IMG/VR virus record: IMGVR_UViG_3300045738_001357
Coordinates: 1 to 33,704 of that record
DNA length: 33,704 bases
Strand: one strand, 5' to 3'
Source of the DNA: a virus
The notes under the pieces are model-generated. The model was not told where the DNA came from. It saw nothing but the letters and a program-made list of their open reading frames with translations, and made no database searches. This document shows, in pieces, positions 15,788 to 22,858 of the stretch; the first letter of the stretch is position 1, and every line of letters begins with the position of its first letter. A program made the position numbers and the translations under genes.

Positions 15788-15945
15788 GGTGTCGTCTCCC
15801 TTAACTGATGCAGATTCGCATAGCTCCCGCAAGACTTGCACCGGATGTGCTGCCGGTCAGCCCGATGCTTGAACCGAGCGCCGCAACCGCACTGAATCAG
15901 CAGCATGTTCACCACCGAAGTCCACTCGGCGCCAATGATCTGCAT
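15784..15945 (-). CDS. 53-residue zinc-ribbon protein
   Basis: A short gene with strong support: GAGGAGG precedes the ATG, the start overlaps the upstream stop (TAATG) and the stop overlaps the downstream start (ATGA). It encodes C-x-C (CGC, residues 19-21) and CKSC (36-39) about 14 residues apart, flanked by basic residues (RFKHRADRQHIR). It is a classic nucleic-acid-type ribbon. Function unknown. Confidence 0.7.
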   Translation of the reverse strand: MQIIGAEWTSVVNMLLIQCGCGARFKHRADRQHIRCKSCGSYANLHQLRETTP

Positions 15946-16232
15946 TACGCCGTCCTCCTCAGCCGGAAGCGTGCTGGCTGTACCAGCTTGCCTGCGTCAA
16001 TCCTCTTCATATACTGACCCATCCTGTGGCTCGCTGAGTAGAGTGCGGCCTTGTCCCTCCAGTGTCTAACGCAGAAGTAGTTCGGCAATACAGCGACCCT
16101 CAGCCCAGGGAATCTTCTTCTCCCCGCGAGAGCTAGCGGGCACTTATGGGCGTCCTCCGCCCTGCCCCGCTCAATGTCCTCTGCCGTCACGTCCAGCACG
16201 ATGCTGTCTGGGTATGTTGGTACGTCGGTCAT
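15945..16232 (-). CDS. hypothetical protein, CPLALA family
   Basis: A 95-residue protein of a recurrent phage family marked by DIERGRAEDAHKCPLALAGRR (residues 19-39), followed by a strand pair and a basic C-terminal helix (MGQYMKRIDAGKL). The function of the family is unknown to me. ATGA overlap upstream, TAATG downstream. Confidence 0.65.
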   Translation of the reverse strand: MTDVPTYPDSIVLDVTAEDIERGRAEDAHKCPLALAGRRRFPGLRVAVLPNYFCVRHWRDKAALYSASHRMGQYMKRIDAGKLVQPARFRLRRTA

Positions 16233-16447
16233 CCAGGCCCCCTGCGTTCCCAGTCTTGGAGTATTCGGCGGCAGAAGCTAGGCACGCAGTCACGATGGAA
16301 AAAGATATCCCCCTGTGATCCCATCCAATGGATGACAGGGTTCCCCAACGAGGGTTCCCCTAAGTCTACTGCGCACAGAAAGCAAGGCTCATCTCCGGTT
16401 ATGCCAAGGTACTCCGTTATGAAGGCCCGTTCAGTGAGGAGTGACAT
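16229..16447 (-). CDS. small treble-clef zinc protein
   Basis: A 72-residue protein with CFLC (22-25), then IHWMGSQGDIFFHRDC with His and Cys ligands, and a helical end (FCRRILQDWER). The layout CxxC ... W-G ... LHxxC is a family I recall from actinobacterial phages, where it is unassigned. TGATG overlap with the regulator gene upstream. Confidence 0.65.
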   Translation of the reverse strand: MSLLTERAFITEYLGITGDEPCFLCAVDLGEPSLGNPVIHWMGSQGDIFFHRDCVPSFCRRILQDWERRGPG

Positions 16448-16692
16448 CAGCGCTTCTTTGCGAACGTGTATTGGCCGAACGCCACGCGGTGGATAAAGCC
16501 TCGGCGTTCCAGCTCGGCATAGGCTCTCGCAACGATTACTCGTGAGTAGCCCGTCGCCTCCGCCACCTGCGTCTGGTTGACCCTAATGGTGCCGTCTTCG
16601 GCTGCCCATGACGCAAGTTCCCTTAGCACTGCTCTCTCACTCTCACTAGACCACCCCGACTCCGGATGCTGCTCTAGGGGCTTGACGACCAT
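16447..16692 (-). CDS. winged-helix transcriptional regulator (operon leader)
   Basis: An 81-residue protein with a helix-turn-helix at about residues 37-66 (VNQTQVAEATGYSRVIVARAYAELERRGFI), followed by a short wing (HRVAFGQYTF) and a basic tail. This is GntR/MarR-like winged-helix architecture without a ligand domain. It is the first gene of the - strand operon to 11458 and lies beside its promoter, so autoregulation is likely; the palindrome at 16704-16719 is a possible operator. CAGGAG sits before the ATG. Confidence 0.72.
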   Translation of the reverse strand: MVVKPLEQHPESGWSSESERAVLRELASWAAEDGTIRVNQTQVAEATGYSRVIVARAYAELERRGFIHRVAFGQYTFAKKR

Positions 16693-16762
16693 GACTTTCT
16701 CCTGTAAGGTATGCCTTACGTCTGATGTGCCGTACGATACACCACTAACCCATGAATGTCAA
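16693..16762 (-). promoter_or_regulatory. divergent control region with - strand promoter and palindrome
   Basis: On the - strand TTGACA (16762-16757) and TATCGT (16739-16734) are 17 bases apart, a good sigma-70-type promoter for the regulator operon. Just downstream the palindrome GTAAGG-TATG-CCTTAC (16704-16719) covers the predicted transcript start region and could be an operator. No clear promoter is visible for the + strand primase gene, whose ATG abuts the -35 box. Confidence 0.65.
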
Positions 16763-17641
16763 ATGCCAGATTTCTTAGCTGCCGGGCTCCAGTACCTTGA
16801 GCGCGGGATAATGACGCACCCGCTTGCCCTAGACGGTGGCGGATACCCGAAGCGCCCAGTCGTGATGGACTGGAGCAACTTGGAGCGGGACGAAGGGGTT
16901 CTCCGGTCTCTCCCCTGGGGCCGCGCTGCTGGCATCGGGATAGTTCTGGGTAAGGCCTCGAGCAACCTGGCGGCCATTGACATCGACTCCGTACCGCTGA
17001 CCGAGACCCTGCTTTCAATGCTCCAGGGAGCCAAGCCGCCCTTGATGATCAGGACGGCTCGGAACCGCAGCCATCTGTACGTGCAGGAGCAATCGCCTTC
17101 CCCTTCGTCCCGTATGGAAGTCCGTTGGGACGGGGAAGTGATCACGATAGAGCTCAAGGCGCAGGGAACCCAGATAGCGGCGCCCCCGACGCCTGGCTAC
17201 CGAGTTGCGTTGAAGGGCAAGCCGCATCCCGAGGTCTCCATCGGCACAACCTGGGCCACAATCGCGGACTTCCTCATGCGGAAGCAACCTGGGCGGTTCG
17301 AGATGGCGAACACCCGAGCACCGGCCAACTACCCTACGCCGTGGCAGGGACAGGTTGGGAAGGAGTTCCGTAACAAGTCGCTGTACGTCGAGGCCCACAA
17401 GCTCAGGGAAGCGAAGGTCTCGTACCGCGACGCGCTGGAGATGTTGCAATTCCGAGTTGAACGACACTATGCCAAAGGGGATTTCAGCCCTAACGAGGTA
17501 GAGCGAACAGTCCAATCAGCCTATCGCAAGGGGGTACTGCCAGATGCCAACGCTGGAGGAATATCTGACGGACTTGAAGTTCTCGGCTCTCGGCGTGAGC
17601 TGGACCAAACAATTGGGGAGCAAGACCGAGATAGTCTATGA
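16763..17641 (+). CDS. primase-polymerase (bifunctional N-terminal type)
   Basis: A 292-residue archaeo-eukaryotic-type primase. It shows the order expected for phage prim-pol domains: the GGYPKRPVV-type loop (26-34), strand and catalytic acids AIDID (D73, D75), SHLYV with H104, and ITIELKAQGTQIAAPP (127-142). It makes primers for phage replication together with the helicase that follows. The start at 16763 begins the domain; upstream in-frame ATGs would cross the divergent promoter. The last ~30 residues overlap the helicase gene by 98 bases and look unconstrained. Confidence 0.75.
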   Translation: MPDFLAAGLQYLERGIMTHPLALDGGGYPKRPVVMDWSNLERDEGVLRSLPWGRAAGIGIVLGKASSNLAAIDIDSVPLTETLLSMLQGAKPPLMIRTARNRSHLYVQEQSPSPSSRMEVRWDGEVITIELKAQGTQIAAPPTPGYRVALKGKPHPEVSIGTTWATIADFLMRKQPGRFEMANTRAPANYPTPWQGQVGKEFRNKSLYVEAHKLREAKVSYRDALEMLQFRVERHYAKGDFSPNEVERTVQSAYRKGVLPDANAGGISDGLEVLGSRRELDQTIGEQDRDSL

Positions 17642-18797
17642 CATCAAGGATATCCGGCGAGAGAAAACCGGCCTACACGGGATGCTCGGCATCTCAAACG
17701 GCACTGGACCCCTAGGCTTCACCGAGTGCAACATCAAGCGGGACGGGGACCGCCGTGAGCTGGCCCGCTGGTCCCATAAGAGGCTTACACAGCTAGACCA
17801 AGCGGCGTACCCCATTGAGGATATGTACACCGACCTGGACCGGGTGTGCTTGTGGACCATTGCGAATTGGGAAACGCGAACGGTAGAGGTGGGACAGTTT
17901 GACCCCGACGCCAAGATTGAGCCGCTCCAACCGTTGCTGGATCCCTACATCTATGACGGCACCGGCACCATCATGTTCGCCCCCCCAGGCGCCGGCAAGT
18001 CCTACATCATGCAGCTTATGGCTGTCTGCCTATCAATGGGTCTTGAAACCCCTTGGAAGTGCGTGCCTTCACCAGTCTTGTACGTTAGCCTAGAGCGGTC
18101 ACGGAGGTCGCTCGAGCTGCGGGAACAGGCGATCCGTCGAGCTCTTGGTATTGAGGGCCGCTCCCATGTGGAGTACATCCACGCACGGGGGAGGGCACTC
18201 CGTTCCCTCGCCCCCCAGATGCGACAGCGGGCGAACGACACCCCCGGCTTGGTGACGTTCCTCGACTCCGTGACCCGCGCTGGCCTCGGCAAGATGGTGG
18301 AGGACTCGACAGCGAACAGCTTCATTGACGAGATGAATGCCTTGCCCTGCTGGTTCGCCGTAGGCCACACGCCCAAGTACGATAGCAGCGTTCTATACGG
18401 CAACATCGGCTACACGGCGGGAGAGGACATCGGGATCCGTCTACAGGGCGAGACCCGAGATCATATACTCGGAGTCAAACTGGAAATGGTGAAGGCAAAC
18501 GACGTTGCGTTCAGCAAACCAGAATACCTTGCGCTGGAGTTTGCCGAGGACCGCTCGGGACTCCAGGTAATCCGTCGAGCGAACGGGAAAGAGTTCCCCG
18601 AGTTGTCCTTGAGCACCGAAGAGCTGATTGATGGGGTACTGCTCTATGGGAAAGCCAGTCCAGTAGAGATCAGCAAAGAGACCGGGGTGCCAACCAGCAC
18701 AGTGGACCGGCACCTGAAGAAGAACTCAAAGAAGTACATGGTGGTGGATACCGTTGGCCGTCAGATTTTCTACGGCATCAGAGCCCAGAAAAGCTAA
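17544..18797 (+). CDS. RepA-like AAA/RecA-fold replicative helicase
   Basis: A 417-residue ATPase of the RepA/DnaB-like helicase group: Walker A APPGAGKS (146-153), YVSLERS (180-186), Walker B LVTFLDS (236-242) and the sensor-like VGHTPK (273-278). Residues 1-125 are an N-terminal domain with primase or DNA contacts. The C-terminus (about 370-400, SPVEISKETGVPTSTVDRHLKK) is a helix-turn-helix that could bind origin DNA. AGGGGG lies ~10 bases before the ATG. The neighbouring iteron array downstream supports a replication-initiation role. Confidence 0.8.
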   Translation: MPTLEEYLTDLKFSALGVSWTKQLGSKTEIVYDIKDIRREKTGLHGMLGISNGTGPLGFTECNIKRDGDRRELARWSHKRLTQLDQAAYPIEDMYTDLDRVCLWTIANWETRTVEVGQFDPDAKIEPLQPLLDPYIYDGTGTIMFAPPGAGKSYIMQLMAVCLSMGLETPWKCVPSPVLYVSLERSRRSLELREQAIRRALGIEGRSHVEYIHARGRALRSLAPQMRQRANDTPGLVTFLDSVTRAGLGKMVEDSTANSFIDEMNALPCWFAVGHTPKYDSSVLYGNIGYTAGEDIGIRLQGETRDHILGVKLEMVKANDVAFSKPEYLALEFAEDRSGLQVIRRANGKEFPELSLSTEELIDGVLLYGKASPVEISKETGVPTSTVDRHLKKNSKKYMVVDTVGRQIFYGIRAQKS

Positions 18798-19036
18798 TTC
18801 CCACGGTGGGTGTTCAGCAGGGCCATTCTCAGATAGGCAATTCCCATTTGATTCCCACTTTTTGCGCATAGGTGGGTGAACCATAAATGGGAATTGAATG
18901 GGAATTGGGAACCCGGGAACCGCAGTACCATGCGGTGGAGCCAATTCCCACGGGGGTGATTCTCAACATCTAGATGCGCCAGGGAAGTGGGTCTAATTCC
19001 CACTTTCCTGTCTCTATAGGGTGGGAATTGGGAATT
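18796..19036. repeat. iteron-like array, candidate replication origin
   Basis: Eight exact copies of AATTCCCA or its complement TGGGAATT occur in 241 bases: as AATTCCCA at 18796, 18839, 18943 and 18995; as TGGGAATT at 18888, 18899, 19022 and 19029. A ninth site at 18850 is GATTCCCA. Extended consensus YAATTCCCAY. Between them lie ACCGCA/TGCGGT arms (18919-18924, 18931-18936) and the direct repeat GGGAACC (18907, 18914). The array starts on the helicase stop codon and fills an otherwise empty intergenic stretch. Repeated initiator sites next to replication genes are typical of phage and plasmid origins; an operator array is the alternative. Confidence 0.72.
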
Positions 19037-19071
19037 AGGTACGAATTGGAACCGAGGTCAGGATCACAATA

Positions 19072-19206
19072 ATGGTATCTTCATCAACGATGTGCCCCCG
19101 CTGCGACACCCCGCTGACGCTCTCGCCTTACACTGGCCAGGAGCCGTATTGTGTCGTCACTTTGGGACATACCAACGAGCGCCCCCGGTCTTTAAGTGGT
19201 CAATAA
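19072..19206 (+). CDS. possible 44-residue zinc-knuckle ORF
   Basis: An ATG frame with MCPRCDTPLTLSPYTGQEPYC near its start. This looks like the first half of a zinc ribbon of the kind also seen in the gene at 19394 (CPRCG ... EPLCPICG), but the second CxxCG is replaced by CVVTLG. It overlaps the convergent gene at 19157 by 50 bases and has only a distant AGG. It may be a decayed zinc ribbon. Low confidence. Confidence 0.3.
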   Translation: MVSSSTMCPRCDTPLTLSPYTGQEPYCVVTLGHTNERPRSLSGQ

Positions 19207-19345
19207 CCTTCCTGCTTATCAGGACTACGCCACCTATTGTCTCTGCCTCTAGCTTGCCAGCGGCTATCCACCGCCGGATGGTAACGCGGTTTACCCCAAG
19301 TACCTCAGCAGCCTCCGTCAGGGTGTACACCTGGTCACGTATCAT
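19157..19345 (-). CDS. excisionase-type helix-turn-helix protein
   Basis: A 62-residue MerR/Xis-type DNA-binding protein: YTLTEAAEVLGVNRVTIRRWIAAGKLEAETIGGVVLISRKVIDHL. Helix-turn-helix is at about residues 8-30, with the following beta wing. Such proteins act as excisionases or small regulators. No integrase is seen, so a regulator or origin-region binder is more likely. It is divergent from the gene at 19394 and sits beside the iteron array. Confidence 0.75.
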   Translation of the reverse strand: MIRDQVYTLTEAAEVLGVNRVTIRRWIAAGKLEAETIGGVVLISRKVIDHLKTGGARWYVPK

Positions 19346-19393
19346 GGAGCCCCCTAGCTTGAACGGGATGTCGCACTATGATACACTACCTCT
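19346..19393. promoter_or_regulatory. divergent promoter region
   Basis: TATGAT at 19377-19382 reads as a -10 box toward the + strand gene, 11 bases before its ATG; the overlapping TATCAT reads as a -10 toward the - strand gene. The stretch TATGATACACTAC matches TACGATACACCAC at 16733-16745 in 11 of 13 positions, so both divergent regions share an element. -35 boxes are weak (TTGGCC on the - strand, 19-base spacing). Confidence 0.4.
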
Positions 19394-19729
19394 ATGAAAA
19401 AGGGCCAACGTATACCGCTTGAAGTTCGCTTCCTCGCAAAGGCAGTGGCGTGTCCTAGGTGCGGAGCCAATATGGTGCAGCGTGGTGATGAGGAACCTCT
19501 CTGCCCTATTTGCGGCTTTCACGACTACGGCTCGGCAACCGCCATTGCGACCAAGGTGGTGGAGCGCAAGACCGAGACGCGGGGCCGCCCGGGCCATCAT
19601 AGGCCCACGACTAGGAAGGGGCGGCATGTACGGCAGCCACCCTGTGGTGCCCCGACACCGGAGCACGACCAGGGCTGCCAGAACCCCGCCATGTGGGGCG
19701 TGGACCGCTGCTGGCGTCATACGGCATAG
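19394..19729 (+). CDS. double zinc-motif hypothetical protein
   Basis: A 111-residue protein with a zinc ribbon at residues 20-44 (CPRCG ... EPLCPICGFHDYG), a very basic linker (KVVERKTETRGRPGHHRP), and a C-terminal second motif CGAPTPEHDQGCQNPAMWG ... RCWRH. The last block is a family I recall as a small stand-alone zinc domain in phages. There is no ribosome site, so translation probably starts near the 5' end of a short-leader transcript. DNA or RNA binding is likely. Confidence 0.65.
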   Translation: MKKGQRIPLEVRFLAKAVACPRCGANMVQRGDEEPLCPICGFHDYGSATAIATKVVERKTETRGRPGHHRPTTRKGRHVRQPPCGAPTPEHDQGCQNPAMWGVDRCWRHTA

Positions 19730-19739
19730 CTCCTCTCGG

Positions 19740-19994
19740 CTACGGCCACAGTTCCTTGCTAGGGGAAAGTAGCTCTGCCTCAGCACTGTCCCCGAGGACC
19801 TTCCGTAGTAGTATTGTGGCCTCTTGTTGTAGCGAGACGGGTGACTTGATTTCAACATCCCCCTCGAAGTAGAGGGCGTAGCCGCAGGCGAAGAAGATGC
19901 GGACCTGTCGGGGGATGTCGCCCTGTGCCACTGCCCGGATGTGGCAGTCCGCAAACTTCTTTAGGTCGTTCTCTGAATGCTGGTGAAGTTCCAT
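19740..19994 (-). CDS. hypothetical protein, last gene of second - strand operon
   Basis: An 84-residue protein starting at 19994, chosen for the TAAGGAGG site 8 bases upstream. Helix plus strand pattern: ENDLKKFADCHIRAVAQGD, IFFACGYALYFEGDVE, then EATILLRKVLG. No family recognised. It converges on the gene at 19394 with a 10-base gap and no terminator. Confidence 0.55.
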   Translation of the reverse strand: MELHQHSENDLKKFADCHIRAVAQGDIPRQVRIFFACGYALYFEGDVEIKSPVSLQQEATILLRKVLGDSAEAELLSPSKELWP

Positions 19995-20007
19995 TAGGGT
20001 GGCCTCC

Positions 20008-21033
20008 TTAGAAATCATTGGTCTTGCCCGTGCGCGACGCTATGAGCTTGTCCCAATGGACGTTGAGGTCGTCTGTGGCCTTGAGTGCCCTGGTGCCAAG
20101 CAGATCCCACACCGCGCTAGGCGATAGGCCGAGCACCTCCTTGGCGTGGTAGTAGAGAAGGCCCGCCTTGCTCTTGAAGTCCGGGCGCCCCTTTCCTGCC
20201 AGCCACGCCCGCTTCTCCTCCTCGTCCACTTCGGCCTGACGCTGGATCGGGTCGGGGGCGTCCACCGGGTATGGGCCTGGCGGCGGGTCGGGGGGCTCAG
20301 GGGGCTGCCTGGGCGGTTGCGTTGGCCCTGGGGCCTGTTCTGTCGCAGCCTGGGGGCGTTGGGGTGCGTCGGCAGCAGGGTCTGGCGCTATGTCCTGGGT
20401 AAAGATGTCGGAGAGGCGACCGGCCTCAATTGCGGCGTCGCGGAGTGCGCGTGTCTTGGCCATCTTGAAGATCGTGTTGACCTGGTCCGCGATGTCCTCG
20501 TTCAGCACCCGTTCAACCGACTGCTTCTCTATCACGTCGGCGCCGTCGGGCCACTTTGCGCCGCAGCCGCCGCGCTTGTTCCAGCAGAGCCAGCCGCCGC
20601 CCCACTCCGCTTTGCCCTTGATAATCGCCTCCGCGTTACAGTTGGGGCATCGTCGGCTACCCTGCCGCCAGCGATACCGGGACTCCATTGAGTTGCACTC
20701 TCCCACGCCCTCGGCAATCACGACGGGGGGCTCAGTGCCCGGGATCACGATCTGGCAGATGACCTCATACGAGAAGAGCCCCTGTGCCCAGTCCTTCTCG
20801 ATTACCATCAGATCTCGGGGGTAGGTGGCGGTCAGCCCCATTAGCTTGACGATCTTCTGGGCGCCAGGCTTCTTCAGATCCATGCGGATGTCGGTTCCCT
20901 CAATGAGCCCGAAGTCCACGCCCTCCTGTAGGTGCTCTCGGACCAGTTGTTGGAATCGCTCGAGCTGCCGCTTCCGTTCCATGAACGTCTCTTCGTCTGG
21001 TAGCTGGTTCACTAGCGCGATCTCGTTTGCCAT
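20008..21033 (-). CDS. conserved phage DNA-metabolism protein with zinc finger, possible ssDNA-annealing type
   Basis: A 341-residue protein. Residues 30-130 hold a conserved core (GVDFGLIEGTDIRMDLKKPGAQKIVKLMG; IAEGVGECNSMESRYRWR). A four-cysteine finger follows (CPNC ... GGWLCWNKRGGCGAKW). Then comes ADQVNTIFKMAKTRALRDAAIEAG, a helix of the type found near the end of Rad52/ERF-like annealing domains. The C-terminal third is proline-rich, then helical. I recall this family from phages near recombination genes, without an assigned activity. CAGGAGG lies before the ATG. Annealing function is inferred only. Confidence 0.65.
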   Translation of the reverse strand: MANEIALVNQLPDEETFMERKRQLERFQQLVREHLQEGVDFGLIEGTDIRMDLKKPGAQKIVKLMGLTATYPRDLMVIEKDWAQGLFSYEVICQIVIPGTEPPVVIAEGVGECNSMESRYRWRQGSRRCPNCNAEAIIKGKAEWGGGWLCWNKRGGCGAKWPDGADVIEKQSVERVLNEDIADQVNTIFKMAKTRALRDAAIEAGRLSDIFTQDIAPDPAADAPQRPQAATEQAPGPTQPPRQPPEPPDPPPGPYPVDAPDPIQRQAEVDEEEKRAWLAGKGRPDFKSKAGLLYYHAKEVLGLSPSAVWDLLGTRALKATDDLNVHWDKLIASRTGKTNDF

Positions 21034-21150
21034 CTCGACCTCCTGTTGTGATTCCCGCTCAGGCGGGATGAAACATAGGGAGCGGCGCTGACCGGTGGGG
21101 TGGAGGTGCGGCTTGGGGGCCACTCCCCGACCGGCCAGGCACCGCAGGAA
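21034..21150 (-). other. 117-base gene-free gap with hairpin
   Basis: No supported gene. On the - strand TCCCGC and GCGGGA (21068-21063 and 21058-21053) form a 6-bp hairpin with loop CTGA, about 10 bases before the ribosome site of the following gene. This could affect its translation. The in-frame upstream extension of that gene lacks a ribosome site and is not credible. Confidence 0.35.
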
Positions 21151-21288
21151 TTAGGACTCCTCTTCGTCGTCGGGGGCATCAAGGTCAAGGCACTCTGGAC
21201 AGCTGCATAAGGGACTGCACGGCGCGTCCACATACTCCCCACAGACTTCGCAGCGCTCAATGTCAGGGTCGCCTAGTTCTGTACTCAC
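21151..21288 (-). CDS. 45-residue cysteine-rich acidic protein
   Basis: Starts with GTG at 21288 in a GTGA overlap with the upstream stop and has AGGAGGG just before it. Six cysteines are grouped as CEVC, CSPLC and CPEC, a rubredoxin/zinc-ribbon-like spacing, and the tail is very acidic (DLDAPDDEEES). Function unknown. Confidence 0.6.
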   Translation of the reverse strand: MSTELGDPDIERCEVCGEYVDAPCSPLCSCPECLDLDAPDDEEES

Positions 21289-21461
21289 TCCGCCCTCCTG
21301 CGCCGTGGGGTCAGGTCGATGCGAAACCGGAGCCACGGCAGGTAGATGTAGATGACCGCGATTCGCTGCGGAGTGCCGTAAAGCACATCATGTCGCCAGA
21401 ACACCCCGATACCGCCGTGGATGATGTGGCCGAATTTGGACCTATCGCGTTGGATCTTCAT
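21285..21461 (-). CDS. small basic hypothetical protein
   Basis: A 58-residue protein with a basic start (MKIQRDRSKFGHIIHGG), a hydrophobic aromatic middle (RIAVIYIYLPWLRFRI) and an arginine-rich end. AAGGAG lies just upstream of the ATG at 21461. The hydrophobic stretch is short and could be a strand pair or a weak membrane segment. Function unknown. Confidence 0.55.
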   Translation of the reverse strand: MKIQRDRSKFGHIIHGGIGVFWRHDVLYGTPQRIAVIYIYLPWLRFRIDLTPRRRRAE

Positions 21462-21591
21462 GCTTCTCCTTTCGTCGGTGCTCATCAAGTGCCCGCCGCC
21501 ATGCGAGCCTAGCGGTGAGCCGAGCCTGCCCTGCGCCGGCGTGCAGCTCGATAGCGCGGAGATACCAGGCGCAGAGCTTACACGAGTTCAT
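21442..21591 (-). CDS. 49-residue CxxC protein
   Basis: The ATG overlaps the upstream stop by ATGA, and the end overlaps the next gene's start by 20 bases. The sequence opens MNSCKLCAWYLRAIE and continues as a basic helix (ARLTARLAWRRALDEHRRKEKHE). A single CxxC could form half of a zinc site or a redox pair. Missed by length-filtered gene calling. Confidence 0.55.
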   Translation of the reverse strand: MNSCKLCAWYLRAIELHAGAGQARLTARLAWRRALDEHRRKEKHEDPTR

Positions 21592-21782
21592 AGGTCGGAG
21601 GCCCTGAGTCCCTTGAGGTCGTTTTGCATGACCTGCAGCAGGGCGATAGCCGTGGTGATTGTGTCGGTAGCGACCTGTTTGGCATCGGCGAAAGCCTCAT
21701 ATTCGCCACCCTCCGAACGCTCAATAATGTCTGCGACATCCCAGATAATCAGTAGCTCTTCAGCCGCGTCGTAAGCCATCAT
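21588..21782 (-). CDS. small helical hypothetical protein
   Basis: A 64-residue acidic helical protein (AEELLIIWDVADIIERSEGGEYEAFADAKQVATDTITTAIALLQVM) with a strong AAAGGAGG site. No cysteine motif. Function unknown; it may be a small binding partner or inhibitor. Confidence 0.6.
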   Translation of the reverse strand: MMAYDAAEELLIIWDVADIIERSEGGEYEAFADAKQVATDTITTAIALLQVMQNDLKGLRASDL

Positions 21783-21791
21783 CCGCCTCCT

Positions 21792-21980
21792 TTAGGCAGG
21801 AGCCTGGTGCATGTGAGTAGCCCAGCACTTTGGGCAGAGCGCGATGGCGCAGAGACCGCAGACACGCCGCTCATTGAAGGCCGTGTCCAGCCGGACGCCG
21901 CAGCGACGGCACTGGCGCTCATCGAACAGCGCGATATGGAGCTGGCCTGCGGGTGCGGCGTCCGGTCGGTAGGCGTTCAT
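21792..21980 (-). CDS. small protein with three cysteine pairs
   Basis: A 62-residue protein, started at 21980 on the basis of CAGGAG. It carries CRRCG, CGLC and CPKC pairs followed by HMH, enough for a double zinc site of LIM/RING-like spacing (CRRC-14-CGLC-4-CPKC). Nucleic-acid or protein binding is likely. Confidence 0.62.
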   Translation of the reverse strand: MNAYRPDAAPAGQLHIALFDERQCRRCGVRLDTAFNERRVCGLCAIALCPKCWATHMHQAPA

Positions 21981-21984
21981 GTCG

Positions 21985-22158
21985 TCACTCCTGCCGGTCG
22001 TCCGGTACGTAGTAGCCCCAGAGGCTACAGTTTTGGTAATGTGGGTGCTCATTGCCATCATCATCCGCCACGCAGGCGCCGCACTCGCCGCACTCGTCGC
22101 ACGGATACCCTTCAAGGTCGTCAGCGTAGCAGTCGCCTGGGTCATGGGCCACGATCAT
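21985..22158 (-). CDS. 57-residue acidic zinc-ribbon-like protein
   Basis: Starts in an ATGA overlap with the upstream coiled-coil gene and ends 4 bases before the next start, with the next ribosome site inside its last codons. It contains CDECGECGAC, further Cys and His residues (HPHYQNC), and many Asp/Glu. No longer frame contradicts it. Function unknown. Confidence 0.6.
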   Translation of the reverse strand: MIVAHDPGDCYADDLEGYPCDECGECGACVADDDGNEHPHYQNCSLWGYYVPDDRQE

Positions 22159-22847
22159 TCCGAGTCCTCCGTCGCTTCTGGTAGGGTGCTAACAGTCCGA
22201 GAGGCGTCATCGGATGACTTCCGGGTGCCTCCTGACGCGCTGGTTGTCCAGTCGCTCCCTCTCCTGTAGGCGGCCTGGGCGAGGGGCGCCGCAACGTAGG
22301 CCGTCTCTAGCTTGTAGGTGTGGAGCATCCTGGCGATCCCCTTGTCGAGCTCGTCCAGCAGCTCGTCAGCCGAGGCGCCGCTGTCCTGGCCGTCGACCTT
22401 GAACTTCGGTGTCGGGACACCCTTGACCGTGAACGTCACGCTGGCGCTGTATTGGATGGGGCGGTACTCGGCCCGCATCTGTTCCATGACATCCATGCGG
22501 TTTCTGAGAGCCGTGTGAGCAGCGAGTAACCTCCTTACTGTGTCGTCTTGGGTGGCGATGCGCTCTCCGAGATCCGAACGAGTATTAAGCGATCTCCCTA
22601 CCGTGCTGGCATACTCCTTTTCCAGGTCAGAGATGCGGTCACGGAGCTTGTCAAGAACACTATCCAGGGCATTGCGGTAGCTCTTCGCATCGTCTGCTTC
22701 GTTGTCTAGCTGCTCTTTCAGGGCTTCGATGCGCTCTTGGAGGTCGTCCATGTCTGTGCCCCATTTTCTCAGCGCGTCCTCTAGCTCCCTAGCCATTACC
22801 CCGCCCTGAGCGCGGGACATCAGTTCCTGATCCTTGTCTAGCGTCAT
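22155..22847 (-). CDS. coiled-coil protein
   Basis: A 230-residue protein with a long predicted coiled coil at about residues 15-130 (ELEDALRKWGTDMDDLQERIEALKEQLDNEADDAKS ... DKLRDRISDLEKEY). A beta segment follows (YSASVTFTVKGVPTPKFKVDG), and the C-terminus is serine-rich. AAAGGAGG sets the start at 22847. It may be a structural or chaperone-like early protein. No family recognised. Confidence 0.6.
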   Translation of the reverse strand: MTLDKDQELMSRAQGGVMARELEDALRKWGTDMDDLQERIEALKEQLDNEADDAKSYRNALDSVLDKLRDRISDLEKEYASTVGRSLNTRSDLGERIATQDDTVRRLLAAHTALRNRMDVMEQMRAEYRPIQYSASVTFTVKGVPTPKFKVDGQDSGASADELLDELDKGIARMLHTYKLETAYVAAPLAQAAYRRGSDWTTSASGGTRKSSDDASRTVSTLPEATEDSE

Positions 22848-22858
22848 GTCATCCTCCT

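Noticed and set aside
18796-19036. Possible CRISPR-like or satellite array
   Set aside because: The repeat unit is only 8-10 bases, occurs in both orientations and spacing is irregular, so it is not a CRISPR array.
20008-21123. Longer 371-residue version of the zinc-finger/annealing-type gene
   Set aside because: The added 30 residues are unlike a protein start, while the ATG at 21033 has CAGGAGG directly upstream.
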